Source of the DNA: Candidatus Kaistia colombiensis
GTDB taxonomy: Bacteria > Pseudomonadota > Alphaproteobacteria > Rhizobiales > Kaistiaceae
Direction: 5' to 3'
DNA length: 64,000 nucleotides
Assembly (NCBI GenBank): GCA_029203105.1
Contig: CP119318.1
Location: 1,688,501 to 1,752,500 of the forward strand
Positions 51,740-60,142 of this stretch are shown here, piece after piece. Position 1 is the stretch's first letter; every line of letters begins with the position of its first letter. The translations under genes were made by a program, and so were the position numbers. The notes under the pieces were generated by a model that did no database searches, had not been told where the DNA came from, and was given only the letters and a program-made list of their open reading frames with translations.

Positions 51740-52576
51740 TCAGGGGACGACGTGCACGTCGACCTTGGCGGCCTTCAGCGCGGCCGCGATTTCAGGTGGC
51801 GGCGGCGCATCGGTAATGAGGACGTCGATTTCGGTGAGCGGGGCGACATGCACCAGCGACATGCGCTGGAACTTGGACGCGTCGCACAAGGCGACCTTCA
51901 GGCCGGACCGGTTCAGGTAGACCTGCTTCAGGTCGACATCCTCGAACGAATAGTCGAACAGTCCGCTTTCCGTGAGGCCGGACAGGCCGATGAAGCAGAT
52001 GTCGAACCACAGTTTCTCGAACTGGGCGACCGCTTCGGCGCCGCCGACGGAGAGTTCGTCGCGCCGCACCCGGCCGCCGGCGAGGTAGACCTCGGCCTGG
52101 CTCGATCCGAGCAGCGCCGCGACGCGCACGCTGTTGGTAAAGACCTTGGCATGCGCCCGCTCGCGCAGGTGGTCGGCGATCAGATAGGTGGTGGTGCCGA
52201 CGTCGAGCGCGATCGTGCGATGCGCCATGGAAAGCGCGGCTGCTGCGGCGGCAATGCGCTCCTTGGCCTCATGCTGGCGCCGGAGCCTGGCGTCGAAGCT
52301 CGGCTCCTCGCTGTCCATCGATATGGTCGTGGTGCCGACGGCGCTGACGGCGCCGCCATGTGTGCGGATCAGCCGGCCCGCGCGCTCGAGTTCGACCAGG
52401 TCGCGCCGCACGGTCATGTCGGATACCTGAAGCTGCGCCGCGATCTCGGCGACGAGCACGGCGCCGCTGGCCCGGAGCGCATCCAGAATGGCCGCATGCC
52501 GCATTTCCGGCAGGATGCGGCCGCGGGCTGCGGCGTTCGGATCGGGCTTCGGGGCGTCGGTCGGGAATTCGGACAA
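51740..52576 (-). CDS. DeoR family transcriptional regulator
   Basis: A 278-residue repressor. It has the DeoR helix-turn-helix (LVAEIAAQLQVSDMTVRRDLVELERAGRLIRTHGGA, cut here to VSDMTVRRDL) and the C-terminal sugar-phosphate sensor domain with IALDVGTTTYLIA and DLKQVYLNRSG. I chose TTG 52576 because AGGAAAG lies just ahead; an ATG at 52504 would remove an unconserved N-terminus. It diverges from the importer genes across a gap with repeated TTCGATTGTG motifs. DeoR proteins usually respond to phosphorylated sugars. Confidence 0.88.
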   Translation of the reverse strand: MSEFPTDAPKPDPNAAARGRILPEMRHAAILDALRASGAVLVAEIAAQLQVSDMTVRRDLVELERAGRLIRTHGGAVSAVGTTTISMDSEEPSFDARLRRQHEAKERIAAAAAALSMAHRTIALDVGTTTYLIADHLRERAHAKVFTNSVRVAALLGSSQAEVYLAGGRVRRDELSVGGAEAVAQFEKLWFDICFIGLSGLTESGLFDYSFEDVDLKQVYLNRSGLKVALCDASKFQRMSLVHVAPLTEIDVLITDAPPPPEIAAALKAAKVDVHVVP

Positions 52577-52667
52577 TCAACTTTCCTGCTGCGCACGAGG
52601 ACGCTGGAGTCAGGCTCCTTGCATAGCAGGAATATAAACAAATTCAAACACGCTAACAGGCCATGTG

Positions 52668-52771
52668 TTCGATTGTGTTGAATTTGCCGGACTGGCTAAA
52701 ATTGCACAACATTCGCTTTAAATTCGATTGTGACAATTATGTGAAATTTTTCAACTAGTTATGATTGTGAC
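52668..52771. promoter_or_regulatory. Repeated DeoR/GlpR-type operator half-sites
   Basis: TTCGATTGTG occurs exactly at 52668-52677 and 52723-52732, and a variant TATGATTGTG at 52760-52769. The first reads TGTGTTCGAT with its flank, close to the GlpR half-site WATKTTCGWT. Direct or dispersed copies in a divergent promoter are typical of DeoR-family control, and the regulator gene is adjacent. Confidence 0.6.
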
Positions 52772-52917
52772 GAGGGTTTCCGCATGGTCGTTCGCGCAAA
52801 AATTAAACAGGATCGACCAAAAAAGATCCTTGAGGCGTTTGAATTTGTGCGCATACAATCGCCCCGCTTGCGCTGGAAGATGTTGGCTCCGTGCCGACAA
52901 ATTGCGGAGGGCGGACC

Positions 52918-52935
52918 GAGGGCCGAGAGGCCCTC
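52918..52935 (+). promoter_or_regulatory. Leader hairpin before the ATPase gene
   Basis: GAGGGCC and GGCCCTC pair perfectly around loop GAGA, 18 bases before the ATPase start and just ahead of its ribosome binding site (GAGGGACG). It could influence translation or mRNA stability. Confidence 0.4.
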
Positions 52936-52953
52936 ACCCTACGAGGGACGAAG

Positions 52954-54084
52954 ATGGCATCCATCGAGCTCGATCAAGTATCCAAGATCTACGCCAACGG
53001 CGCTTATGGTGTGCGCGATGTTGATCTGAAGATCGAGGACGGCGAATTCGTGATTTTCCTGGGCCCGTCGGGCTGCGGAAAGTCCACCACGCTCCGCATG
53101 ATCGCCGGTCTTGAAAGCATATCGTCGGGCGATCTGCGGATCGGCGGCCGCAGCGTCAACAACGTTGCGCCACGGGACCGAAATGTCGCTGTCGTGTTCC
53201 AGAGCTACGCGCTCTATCCGCATATGTCGGTCTGGCACAACATGGCCTTCGGCCTGAAGATGCGCGGTGTCGGTCTCGCCGAGATCGACAGCAAGGTCGC
53301 CAGTGCCGCCGAATTGCTCGGTCTCAAGCACCTCCTGCAGCGCAAGCCCGGTGCGCTCTCCGGTGGCCAGCGCCAGCGCGTCGCGCTCGGCCGTGCCATC
53401 GTGCGTGAACCGGAAGCCTTCCTGCTCGATGAGCCGCTCTCCAACCTGGACGCGCAGCTGCGCGCCGAGATGCGGCTCGAGCTGGTCAAGCTGCATCGCC
53501 GCCTCGGCCGCACCATCGTGCATGTGACGCATGATCAGGTCGAGGCGATGACGATGGGCGATCGCATCTGCATCATGAAGGAAGGGCGGATGATCCAATC
53601 CGGCCGCCCGCTCGATGTCTATGCCAATCCGGCCGATACCTTCGTGGCGCGCTTCCTGGCGACGCCGCCGATGAATCTGATCCCGGCGCATCTCGATCAC
53701 GAGGGTGAAAAGCTGGTCGTGCGGGTCGATTCCGAGACCAAGATTATAGTCCCCGAAAAGCACTATCTGCCCTATGTGCAGAAGGCGGGCGGACCGATCA
53801 CGGCCGGCATCCGTGCCGAAGACATTTACGAAACCCAGCTGCAGCCGGAATGGCAGCGCATCACCGTCAAGGTGGTGGCTGTCGAGGCGCTCGGGGCGGA
53901 GAATATCCTGATCGGCCAGCTGGGTCGCGACAAGCCGATCGAAATCCAGGCGCGACTGGGCCGGCACGTCTTCGCGCCGGTGGACTCGATGATCGACCTT
54001 TATGTCGACGCCGAGCCGATGCATCTCTTCGATTCCGAAACCGGCAAAGCGGTCGCGCGCCCGCCTCTGCCGGTCGGTCGCTAA
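52954..54084 (+). CDS. CUT1 sugar ABC transporter ATP-binding protein (UgpC/MsmX type)
   Basis: ATPase of 376 residues: Walker A GPSGCGKST (37-45), Q-loop VFQSYALYPH, signature LSGGQRQR (135-142), Walker B AFLLDEP, H-loop VTHDQVEAM, then the C-terminal regulatory domain. It is the first gene of the rightward importer operon. I chose ATG 52954. Like the ATPase at 21854-22957, it belongs to the type that can serve several CUT1 importers. Confidence 0.93.
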   Translation: MASIELDQVSKIYANGAYGVRDVDLKIEDGEFVIFLGPSGCGKSTTLRMIAGLESISSGDLRIGGRSVNNVAPRDRNVAVVFQSYALYPHMSVWHNMAFGLKMRGVGLAEIDSKVASAAELLGLKHLLQRKPGALSGGQRQRVALGRAIVREPEAFLLDEPLSNLDAQLRAEMRLELVKLHRRLGRTIVHVTHDQVEAMTMGDRICIMKEGRMIQSGRPLDVYANPADTFVARFLATPPMNLIPAHLDHEGEKLVVRVDSETKIIVPEKHYLPYVQKAGGPITAGIRAEDIYETQLQPEWQRITVKVVAVEALGAENILIGQLGRDKPIEIQARLGRHVFAPVDSMIDLYVDAEPMHLFDSETGKAVARPPLPVGR

Positions 54085-54096
54085 GGCGAGGGTTCC

Positions 54097-54894
54097 ATGC
54101 GTAAGTTCGGCCTGCATTTCGGTTTGATTCTGGCATGCGTGGTCGTGCTACTGCCGCCCCTTTGGGCGCTGCGCACCAGCCTCGTGCCGGAATCGATGTC
54201 CTACAGCACGGAGATCTTCCCTGCTTTCACGCTGGACAACTATACTGGTCTGTTCGCCAAGAACCGGTTCGGCACCTTCTATGTGAACAGCCTGATCGTG
54301 GCGCTCGGCTCCGTCATCGTGGCGCTGCCTTTCGCCGCCTGCACCGGCTACGCCTTCGCCCGCTTCCGCACGGGCGGCCGCTTCGCCCGCTTCGTCGTCC
54401 TGGCAACGCAGATGCTGCCGCCGGTGGCGCTTGTGCTTCCCGCCTTCGCGCTGCTGCGCGGCGCCGGCCTTACCAACTCGCTGCCCGGCCTGATCCTCGT
54501 CTATTCCGCACTCAACCTGCCCTTCCTCACCTGGATCCTGATGGGCTTCTTCGAGGGCGTGCCCGTCGACATGGAGTGGGCGGCGATGACGGATGGCGCC
54601 ACCGCCTGGGGCGCATTCTGGCGCATTGTTGTCCCGATCTCGCTGCCGGGTCTTGCCGCCGCCGGCGTGCTCGGTTTCATTCTGTCGTGGAACGAGTTCC
54701 TGTTCGCCCTCGTCTTGAGCGGGCCGCAGACGGCCACGATCCCGGTTTCGCTGGCTGCGTTGCAGACATCGAATGGCGTGCAGATTGCCAAGGTTTCGGC
54801 GGGTGTGGTGCTGGCCATCCTGCCGCTCGTGATCGCGTCGCGTTTCATCCAGCGCTTCATCATTCAGGGATTGACGTTCGGCGGTGTCAAATAA
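54097..54894 (+). CDS. CUT1 sugar ABC transporter permease (MalG type)
   Basis: Permease of 265 residues; the EAA loop region reads VDMEWAAMTDGATAWGAFWRI, in which the usual EAA is replaced by EWA. It ends FIIQGLTFGGVK, typical of MalG. It lies 12 bases after the ATPase gene. Gene order in this operon (ATPase, MalG, binding protein, MalF) is unusual. Confidence 0.9.
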   Translation: MRKFGLHFGLILACVVVLLPPLWALRTSLVPESMSYSTEIFPAFTLDNYTGLFAKNRFGTFYVNSLIVALGSVIVALPFAACTGYAFARFRTGGRFARFVVLATQMLPPVALVLPAFALLRGAGLTNSLPGLILVYSALNLPFLTWILMGFFEGVPVDMEWAAMTDGATAWGAFWRIVVPISLPGLAAAGVLGFILSWNEFLFALVLSGPQTATIPVSLAALQTSNGVQIAKVSAGVVLAILPLVIASRFIQRFIIQGLTFGGVK

Positions 54895-54934
54895 GCCGCA
54901 AGGCATCCACCGCCGGCACAATGAGGAGACAACC

Positions 54935-56209
54935 ATGATGCTGAAACGGATTCTACTCGCGGCCGCCGGTGTCGGCGCGCTGATGGCGTCGGCTCCGGCC
55001 TATGCCGACGACATCGTCCTGCGCGCCCTCATGGAGGATGTGCCGGAGACGCAGATCATCGAGGCGATGCTGCCCGACTTCGAGAAGGAGACCGGCATCA
55101 AGGTCGAGTTCGAAAAGATCGGCTATCCCGACATGCACGACAAGCTCGTGTCGCAGCTGGTCTCGCCGCAGAGCTACTACAACCTCCTCGAGGTCGACTT
55201 CCTCTGGGCCGGTGAGTTCCCGGCCGCCGGCTGGCTCGCCGACCTGAAGCCGTTCGTCGAGAAGTCGAACTACGATCTGGCGCCGTTCATTCCCTCGACG
55301 CTCGACCTGCTCGGCCGCACGCAGGACAGCCTGCAGATCCTGCCGATGTACAACTACTCGATGGGCCTGATCTACCGGAAGGATCTGCTGGCCGATCCGA
55401 AGCTGCAGGAAGCCTTCAAGAAGGCGACCGGCAAGGAACTCGCGCCGCCGAAGACGCTGGCGGACTATGTCGAGATCTCGAAGTTCATGAAGGCGAACGC
55501 CGGCGTGGCGGGCGCGGCCATGCAGGGTCAGCGCGGCGACCCGAACAGCATGGAGTTCTCCAACTACCTGTTCGCTTCCGGCGGCGCCTATCTCGGCGAC
55601 GGCAAGAAGGTCGTGCTCGACAGCCCCGAGGGCAAGGTCGCTCTCGACCTCTATGTCGACAACATCAAGAACGGTGCGCAGCAGGGCGCTCTCTCCGCCA
55701 ATCTCGACGACACGCTGCGCCTGATGTGCAGCGGCAAGGCATTCAGCATGGTCACCTACTGGTGGATGCTGCCGCAGATCGACAATGCCGAGAAGTGCCC
55801 GGATGTCGCCGGCAAGGTCGCCCTGACGACCATGCCGGGCGGGCATGGCGAGAGCGGCGGCTGGGGCTGGGGCATTCCGAAGAATGTCAGCCCGGAAGAG
55901 CAGGAAGCCGCCTGGAAGTTCATCCAGTGGGTGCAGAGCAAGGACGTCTCGGTCGCCCGCGCGCTGCAGGGCCATGCACCGGTGCGTTCGGACGTCTACA
56001 CGGACGCCAAGGTGCTCGAGAAGTACCCCTACTACAAGGAAGCCGAGGAGATCGTCGCGACCGGCAAGTCGTTCCCGATCTTCGCCTACTCGGCCCAGTA
56101 TGAGGACGTGCTCGGCACGCATGTCTCGCAGGCCGGTGGCGGCGAGGCGAGCACGGACGAAGCCCTGAAGGGCGCGGCCAAGGGCCTCGAGGAACTGCTG
56201 GCCAAGTAA
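54935..56209 (+). CDS. CUT1 sugar ABC transporter substrate-binding protein
   Basis: A 424-residue periplasmic binding protein. Signal peptide about residues 1-25 (MLKRILLAAAGVGALMASAP core, cleavage near AYADD). The mature part begins IVLRALMEDVPETQIIEAML and has KVEFEKIGYPDMHDKL. ATG 54935 follows a GAGGAG site. A strong hairpin (56233-56257) separates it from the MalF-type gene. Confidence 0.92.
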   Translation: MMLKRILLAAAGVGALMASAPAYADDIVLRALMEDVPETQIIEAMLPDFEKETGIKVEFEKIGYPDMHDKLVSQLVSPQSYYNLLEVDFLWAGEFPAAGWLADLKPFVEKSNYDLAPFIPSTLDLLGRTQDSLQILPMYNYSMGLIYRKDLLADPKLQEAFKKATGKELAPPKTLADYVEISKFMKANAGVAGAAMQGQRGDPNSMEFSNYLFASGGAYLGDGKKVVLDSPEGKVALDLYVDNIKNGAQQGALSANLDDTLRLMCSGKAFSMVTYWWMLPQIDNAEKCPDVAGKVALTTMPGGHGESGGWGWGIPKNVSPEEQEAAWKFIQWVQSKDVSVARALQGHAPVRSDVYTDAKVLEKYPYYKEAEEIVATGKSFPIFAYSAQYEDVLGTHVSQAGGGEASTDEALKGAAKGLEELLAK

Positions 56210-56232
56210 GGCCAAGCCATCCCACGCGAACT

Positions 56233-56257
56233 CGGGAGCGCGGCCGCCGCGCTCCCG
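56233..56257 (+). terminator. Intra-operon hairpin between binding-protein and permease genes
   Basis: CGGGAGCGCGG and CCGCGCTCCCG form a perfect 11-base stem with loop CCG, 23 bases after the binding-protein stop. No T-run follows, so it more likely protects the upstream mRNA or partly attenuates. Confidence 0.7.
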
Positions 56258-56320
56258 TCTCCGGGCAGCCGGCAAAGCTGCGCTCACGCGCTCGACAAGC
56301 AAGCATCGGACGGATTCCTC

Positions 56321-57211
56321 ATGACAGGCTGGATGAACTGGGCGCATCGTGAAGCGCGGACGGGATGGGGTTTTGCCTCGCCCGGCCTGATCCTGCTTGC
56401 CGTCGTCATGGGCTTTCCGCTGGTCTATGCCTGCGTGCTTTCGATCTCGTCCTATACGCTGTTGAAGCCGGCCATCCTGCCGATCGTCGGCGCCGACAAT
56501 TTCGCCACCATGATGGCGAGCGAGCGCTTCTGGAACGCGACCTGGCTGACGGTGAAATATTCCGTCATCACGGTGACGGGCGAATTCATCATCGGTCTCG
56601 GCATCGCGCTGATGCTGAACCGGGTGGTCCGCACCAAGCCGATCTATTTCGCCATTCTGACCATCCCGATGGCGATGTCGCCGGTCAGCGTTGCTCTGAT
56701 CTGGCGCATGTTGCTGCAGCCCAATCTCGGCATCGTCAACCATCTGATGGAAAGTCTCGGCCTGCCGCGACTCGATTGGCTCGGCTCGCCCAATCTCGCG
56801 CTCTGGACCATGGCCGGCATCGATATCTGGCAGCAGATGTCCTTCGTCGTGCTGATCCTGGCGGCCGGCCTCGCCTCGCTGCCGCGCGAGCCCTATGAGG
56901 CGGCCGAGGTCGACGGCGCGCTCGGCTGGCAGCAATTCTGGTTCATCACGCTGCCGATGCTGCGTCCGGTCGCCGCGATCACGGTGATCATCCAGCTGAT
57001 CAATGAATTCCGCACCTACGATCTGCCCTACGTGCTGACCAAGGGTGGTCCGGGGACGGCCACCGAAGTGCTGAGCTTCTTCGCCTATCGGCAGGCATTC
57101 CTCGGTCTGTCGATCAATGAGGGCGCCGCCGCCGCGTTCGTGCTGCTGGTGATCGTCCTGGCGATGACCGTCATCTTCTTCGCCCTGCTGGAACGCCAGT
57201 CGAAGGCGTAA
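56321..57211 (+). CDS. CUT1 sugar ABC transporter permease (MalF type)
   Basis: Permease of 296 residues with six membrane segments and the EAA loop EPYEAAEVDGALGWQQFWFITLP. It completes the importer encoded from 52954. The start (MTGWMNWAHREARTGWGF) precedes the first membrane segment. Confidence 0.91.
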   Translation: MTGWMNWAHREARTGWGFASPGLILLAVVMGFPLVYACVLSISSYTLLKPAILPIVGADNFATMMASERFWNATWLTVKYSVITVTGEFIIGLGIALMLNRVVRTKPIYFAILTIPMAMSPVSVALIWRMLLQPNLGIVNHLMESLGLPRLDWLGSPNLALWTMAGIDIWQQMSFVVLILAAGLASLPREPYEAAEVDGALGWQQFWFITLPMLRPVAAITVIIQLINEFRTYDLPYVLTKGGPGTATEVLSFFAYRQAFLGLSINEGAAAAFVLLVIVLAMTVIFFALLERQSKA

Positions 57212-57296
57212 GGGCAACGGCAGGCGAGTGGCGCGTTCGTTGAGGCGCGGTAAGTCTTGCCTACACCGGTCCCGCAGCATGAAGTCGGACCACAGG

Positions 57297-57356
57297 GGCG
57301 CCTGAGCGGAGGCGCTTCCGGTCCCTCACCCGGCGGCGAAGTCGGCGAGTGAGGGA
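57297..57356. terminator. Hairpins between converging importer and PLP-enzyme genes
   Basis: GCGCCT/AGGCGC (57298-57315 region) and TCCCTCAC (57322-57329) with GTGAGGGA (57349-57356) give two adjacent stems. The second contains the CCTCACCC module of the family 2 repeats. Likely stops transcription from both sides. Confidence 0.5.
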
Positions 57357-57372
57357 AGGTGGCGGACGGGCG

Positions 57373-58317
57373 TCAGCCCTTCAGACCAAGCCCGTCATTG
57401 CCGCTGCCGCAGAGGACGACCACGGTCTTCTCGCCGGGCGCGATCTTGACGTGGCCGTTGAGCACAGCCGCCGCCGCGGTCGCCGCGCCGAGCTCGACGG
57501 CGAGACCCGTGTTCTTCCACATCCATCCGGCTGCCGGAAGCGGCTCGTCTTCCGGGACCAGAACGAGCTCGTCGACGCAGCGCTCGATGATCTCGAAATT
57601 GATCGGCGCGGTGGCGCGCGCTGCCAGGATCGGCACGCTGGTGACCACGTCCTGCATCATCACCGGATGGCCGGCCTTGCGGGATTCATAGAGCGTCGGG
57701 CAACCGGCGGCCTCGACACCGACGATGCGGACGCCGGGCTTGCGCTGCTTGATCGCCTCGGCGATGCCGGCGATCAGTCCGCCGCCGCCGATCGAGATCA
57801 CCACCGTTTCGACATCCGGCATGTCGTCGAGGATTTCGAGGCCGATCGTACCCTGGCCGGCAATCGTCGCCTCATCGGCGAAGGGATGGAGGAGGGCGCC
57901 GCCGCGCTCCTCGGCCAGCTTGCGTCCGTGCTCCCAGGAGAGGTCCCAGAACTCGCCGACGACATGCAGCTCTCCGCCATAGGAGGCGATGCGCTGGCGT
58001 GCCAACTGGGTCGAGGTGGTCATGACGCAGACATTGGCGGGCACGCCAAGCTGCTGCCCGGCATAGGCGATCGCCGCGCCGAAATTGCCGCCCGATGCTG
58101 TGACGACACCGCGATCGCGCACCTCTTCCGGTAGAGACAGCACCGAATTGAATGCGCCGCGCGCCTTGAAGGACCCGGACACCTGCAGACATTCCGGCTT
58201 GAACCAGAGCGCGGCCGCGTCGCCCTTGCGGGGCGGCGGGGCGGCCGGAACCAGCGGCGTGCGGCGGACATGGCCCTGGATACGGGCGGCGGCATCGGTA
58301 TAGGCAGTCGGTTGCAT
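57373..58317 (-). CDS. Threonine/serine dehydratase-like PLP enzyme
   Basis: Fold-type II pyridoxal-phosphate enzyme of 314 residues. The cofactor Lys is in SGSFKARGAFNS (K51), the phosphate loop is SIGGGGLIAG (about 175-184), and SGNDG closes the C-terminus. There is no regulatory ACT domain, so it is a catabolic-type dehydratase or racemase. It lies just downstream of a CUT1 importer and in the same orientation. EutB of ectoine-utilisation clusters is a relative of this class, and a DoeB-like gene is nearby (61752), but specificity is unknown. ATG 58317 chosen. Confidence 0.85.
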   Translation of the reverse strand: MQPTAYTDAAARIQGHVRRTPLVPAAPPPRKGDAAALWFKPECLQVSGSFKARGAFNSVLSLPEEVRDRGVVTASGGNFGAAIAYAGQQLGVPANVCVMTTSTQLARQRIASYGGELHVVGEFWDLSWEHGRKLAEERGGALLHPFADEATIAGQGTIGLEILDDMPDVETVVISIGGGGLIAGIAEAIKQRKPGVRIVGVEAAGCPTLYESRKAGHPVMMQDVVTSVPILAARATAPINFEIIERCVDELVLVPEDEPLPAAGWMWKNTGLAVELGAATAAAAVLNGHVKIAPGEKTVVVLCGSGNDGLGLKG

Positions 58318-58358
58318 AGGGGTCCCCGTGTGGGCAGGCGGAGCAGGAAGCGCGGAGG

Positions 58359-59204
58359 TCAGCCCTTGACCGCGCCGGCAAGCATTGACTTGCCGATATA
58401 GGGATAGGCGAACAGGCCGAGGATCAGCGGTGGCAGGATGCCGATGGTCATCGCGGCCGCCGTCGGTCCCCATTCGATGCCGCGCGACGTGACGAAGAAC
58501 GTGGCGCCCACCGTTACCGGCACGGCGCTCTTGGTCGTCAGGATCAGGCCGAACAGGAACTCGTTCCAACTGTAGATGAAGGAGAGCAGGAAGACGGCGA
58601 GCATGACCGGGCGGCTCAGGGGCAGCACGACATGCCAGAGCGTCCGCCACATCGAGGCGCCGTCGATCTTGGCGGCATCGTCCAATTCGCGCGGCACGTC
58701 CTGGACGAAGCCGACGAACATCACCAGGGCGATCGGGATGTTGATGATGCAGCTGATCAGCGCGAGGCCAATGCGGGTGTCGAGCAGGCCGACCTGCTTG
58801 TACATGAAATAGAACGGGATCGCGAAAATGATCAGCGGTAGGGCGCGCAGATTGGTGATGACCGGCAGCAGCCAGTTCTTGCCGACGCCCTGACGCACCA
58901 TGGCGTAGGCGGCCGGCAGCGTCAGGATGATGGCGAAGATCGTGCCGACCGTGGCGATGAAGACGCTGTTCAGAATGTAGTGGACGTAGTCGACATTCGG
59001 CGAGGCGAGTACCGTCCGATAGTGCTCGAGCGTCGGCGAGAAGATCCATTTCGGCGGATAGGCGTTGATGTCCGCATTGTTCTTGAACGAGGTCAGCATG
59101 GTCGACAGGATCGGGAAGTTGACCAGCAGGGCGACGGCGACGAACACCACCCAGCGCAGGGCATGGATGACGCTGTCGAACCGGCTGCGACGCGAGACGA
59201 TCAT
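58359..59204 (-). CDS. CUT1 sugar ABC transporter permease (MalG type)
   Basis: Permease of 281 residues; the EAA loop is ELDDAAKIDGASMWRTLWHVVLPL, and the C-terminus is KSMLAGAVKG. One base separates it from the MalF-type stop. No ATPase gene is present in this operon. Confidence 0.91.
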   Translation of the reverse strand: MIVSRRSRFDSVIHALRWVVFVAVALLVNFPILSTMLTSFKNNADINAYPPKWIFSPTLEHYRTVLASPNVDYVHYILNSVFIATVGTIFAIILTLPAAYAMVRQGVGKNWLLPVITNLRALPLIIFAIPFYFMYKQVGLLDTRIGLALISCIINIPIALVMFVGFVQDVPRELDDAAKIDGASMWRTLWHVVLPLSRPVMLAVFLLSFIYSWNEFLFGLILTTKSAVPVTVGATFFVTSRGIEWGPTAAAMTIGILPPLILGLFAYPYIGKSMLAGAVKG

Positions 59205-59205
59205 C

Positions 59206-60078
59206 TCAGCTCCTCCGGACCACGAGACGCATCGCCACCACGATCAGCGTGAGCGACATCAAGAGCAGTAGGATCGAGACGGCGACGGCCTCGCCCAGCG
59301 TGTTCTGCACGAAGAACAGCTTGTAGATGTAGATGCTGATCGAGGTGGTCAGGTTGCCCGGACCGCCGCCGGTGAGCACGTAGATGTGGTCGAACACGCG
59401 AAAGCTGTCGATGAAGCGGACGAAGATGACGATCACCAGCGCCGGCTTCATCATCGGCAGCAGGATGTGGAAGGTCGAGCGGAAGCCGGTCGCGCCGTCG
59501 ACGGCGGCGGCTTCCTCCAGTTCGTAGGAGATCGTCTGGCGCGCCGTCAGCAGGATCAGGAACGCGAAGGGCGTCCACTGCAGTACCTCGATCGCGACCA
59601 CGGTCTTGTAGATGTTGCCACGGCCGAGGAAGTTCACCGCATGGCCCATCATCTCGAGATAGACCGGGATGGCGCCGGTGAATTCGTTGAGGATCAGGCG
59701 GTACATGACGCCCATCAAGGCTGGCGACACCATCATCGGCAGCATCAGGATGGCGGTCATCCAGGGCCGCTTGATCAGCAGCGGATGCAGGATGAAGACC
59801 AGGACCAGGGCGGCGGCCACTTCCAGCGTCGTGCAGATGACGGCGAATTGCAGCGAGAAGCCGAGCGCCTGCCACATCTTCGGATTGGTCAACGCCGCGA
59901 TGTAGTTTTCGGCGCCGACGAAACTGCCGATCATGTTCTGGAACGAGACGTCGCTGAAAGAATACCAGAGGTTGATCAGCGTCGGGAAACCGAGCAGCGC
60001 GCCTAGAAACAGGCAGAGGGGAACGAGCAGGGCGCGGGCCGAAGCTTGCTCCTTGGTCTCGAAACTGACGTAGGACAT
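59206..60078 (-). CDS. CUT1 sugar ABC transporter permease (MalF type)
   Basis: Permease of 290 residues with the EAA loop ELEEAAAVDGATGFRSTFHILLP. ATG 60078 (MSYVSFETKEQASARALLVP) precedes the first membrane segment. It is separated from the binding-protein gene by a strong hairpin. Confidence 0.91.
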   Translation of the reverse strand: MSYVSFETKEQASARALLVPLCLFLGALLGFPTLINLWYSFSDVSFQNMIGSFVGAENYIAALTNPKMWQALGFSLQFAVICTTLEVAAALVLVFILHPLLIKRPWMTAILMLPMMVSPALMGVMYRLILNEFTGAIPVYLEMMGHAVNFLGRGNIYKTVVAIEVLQWTPFAFLILLTARQTISYELEEAAAVDGATGFRSTFHILLPMMKPALVIVIFVRFIDSFRVFDHIYVLTGGGPGNLTTSISIYIYKLFFVQNTLGEAVAVSILLLLMSLTLIVVAMRLVVRRS

Positions 60079-60097
60079 ACGGGCTCCTGGGCGCGGA

Positions 60098-60124
60098 GAC
60101 TGCCGCGGAAAGTCCGCGGCAGTC
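60098..60124 (-). terminator. Intra-operon hairpin between binding-protein and permease genes
   Basis: GACTGCCGCGGA and TCCGCGGCAGTC make a perfect 12-base stem with loop AAG on the plus strand (CTT on the transcribed strand), 19 bases past the binding-protein stop. No T-run on the minus strand. Confidence 0.72.
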
Positions 60125-60142
60125 TGGAGTGTCGGCGGGAGA

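Larger units (their letters stand above)
52577..52953. other. 377-base AT-rich divergent regulatory region
   Basis: Separates the DeoR gene from the rightward importer operon. It holds the repeated GATTGTG motifs (52668-52771), an imperfect inverted repeat CAAATTCAA...TTGAATTTG flanking the first of them, a TATGAT -10-like element (52760-52765) and a leader hairpin (52918-52935). No gene seen. Confidence 0.65.

Noticed and set aside
58318..59049. Long N-terminal extension of the PLP enzyme
   Set aside because: This frame lies inside the MalG-type permease gene in another reading frame. The PLP domain starts near ATG 58317.
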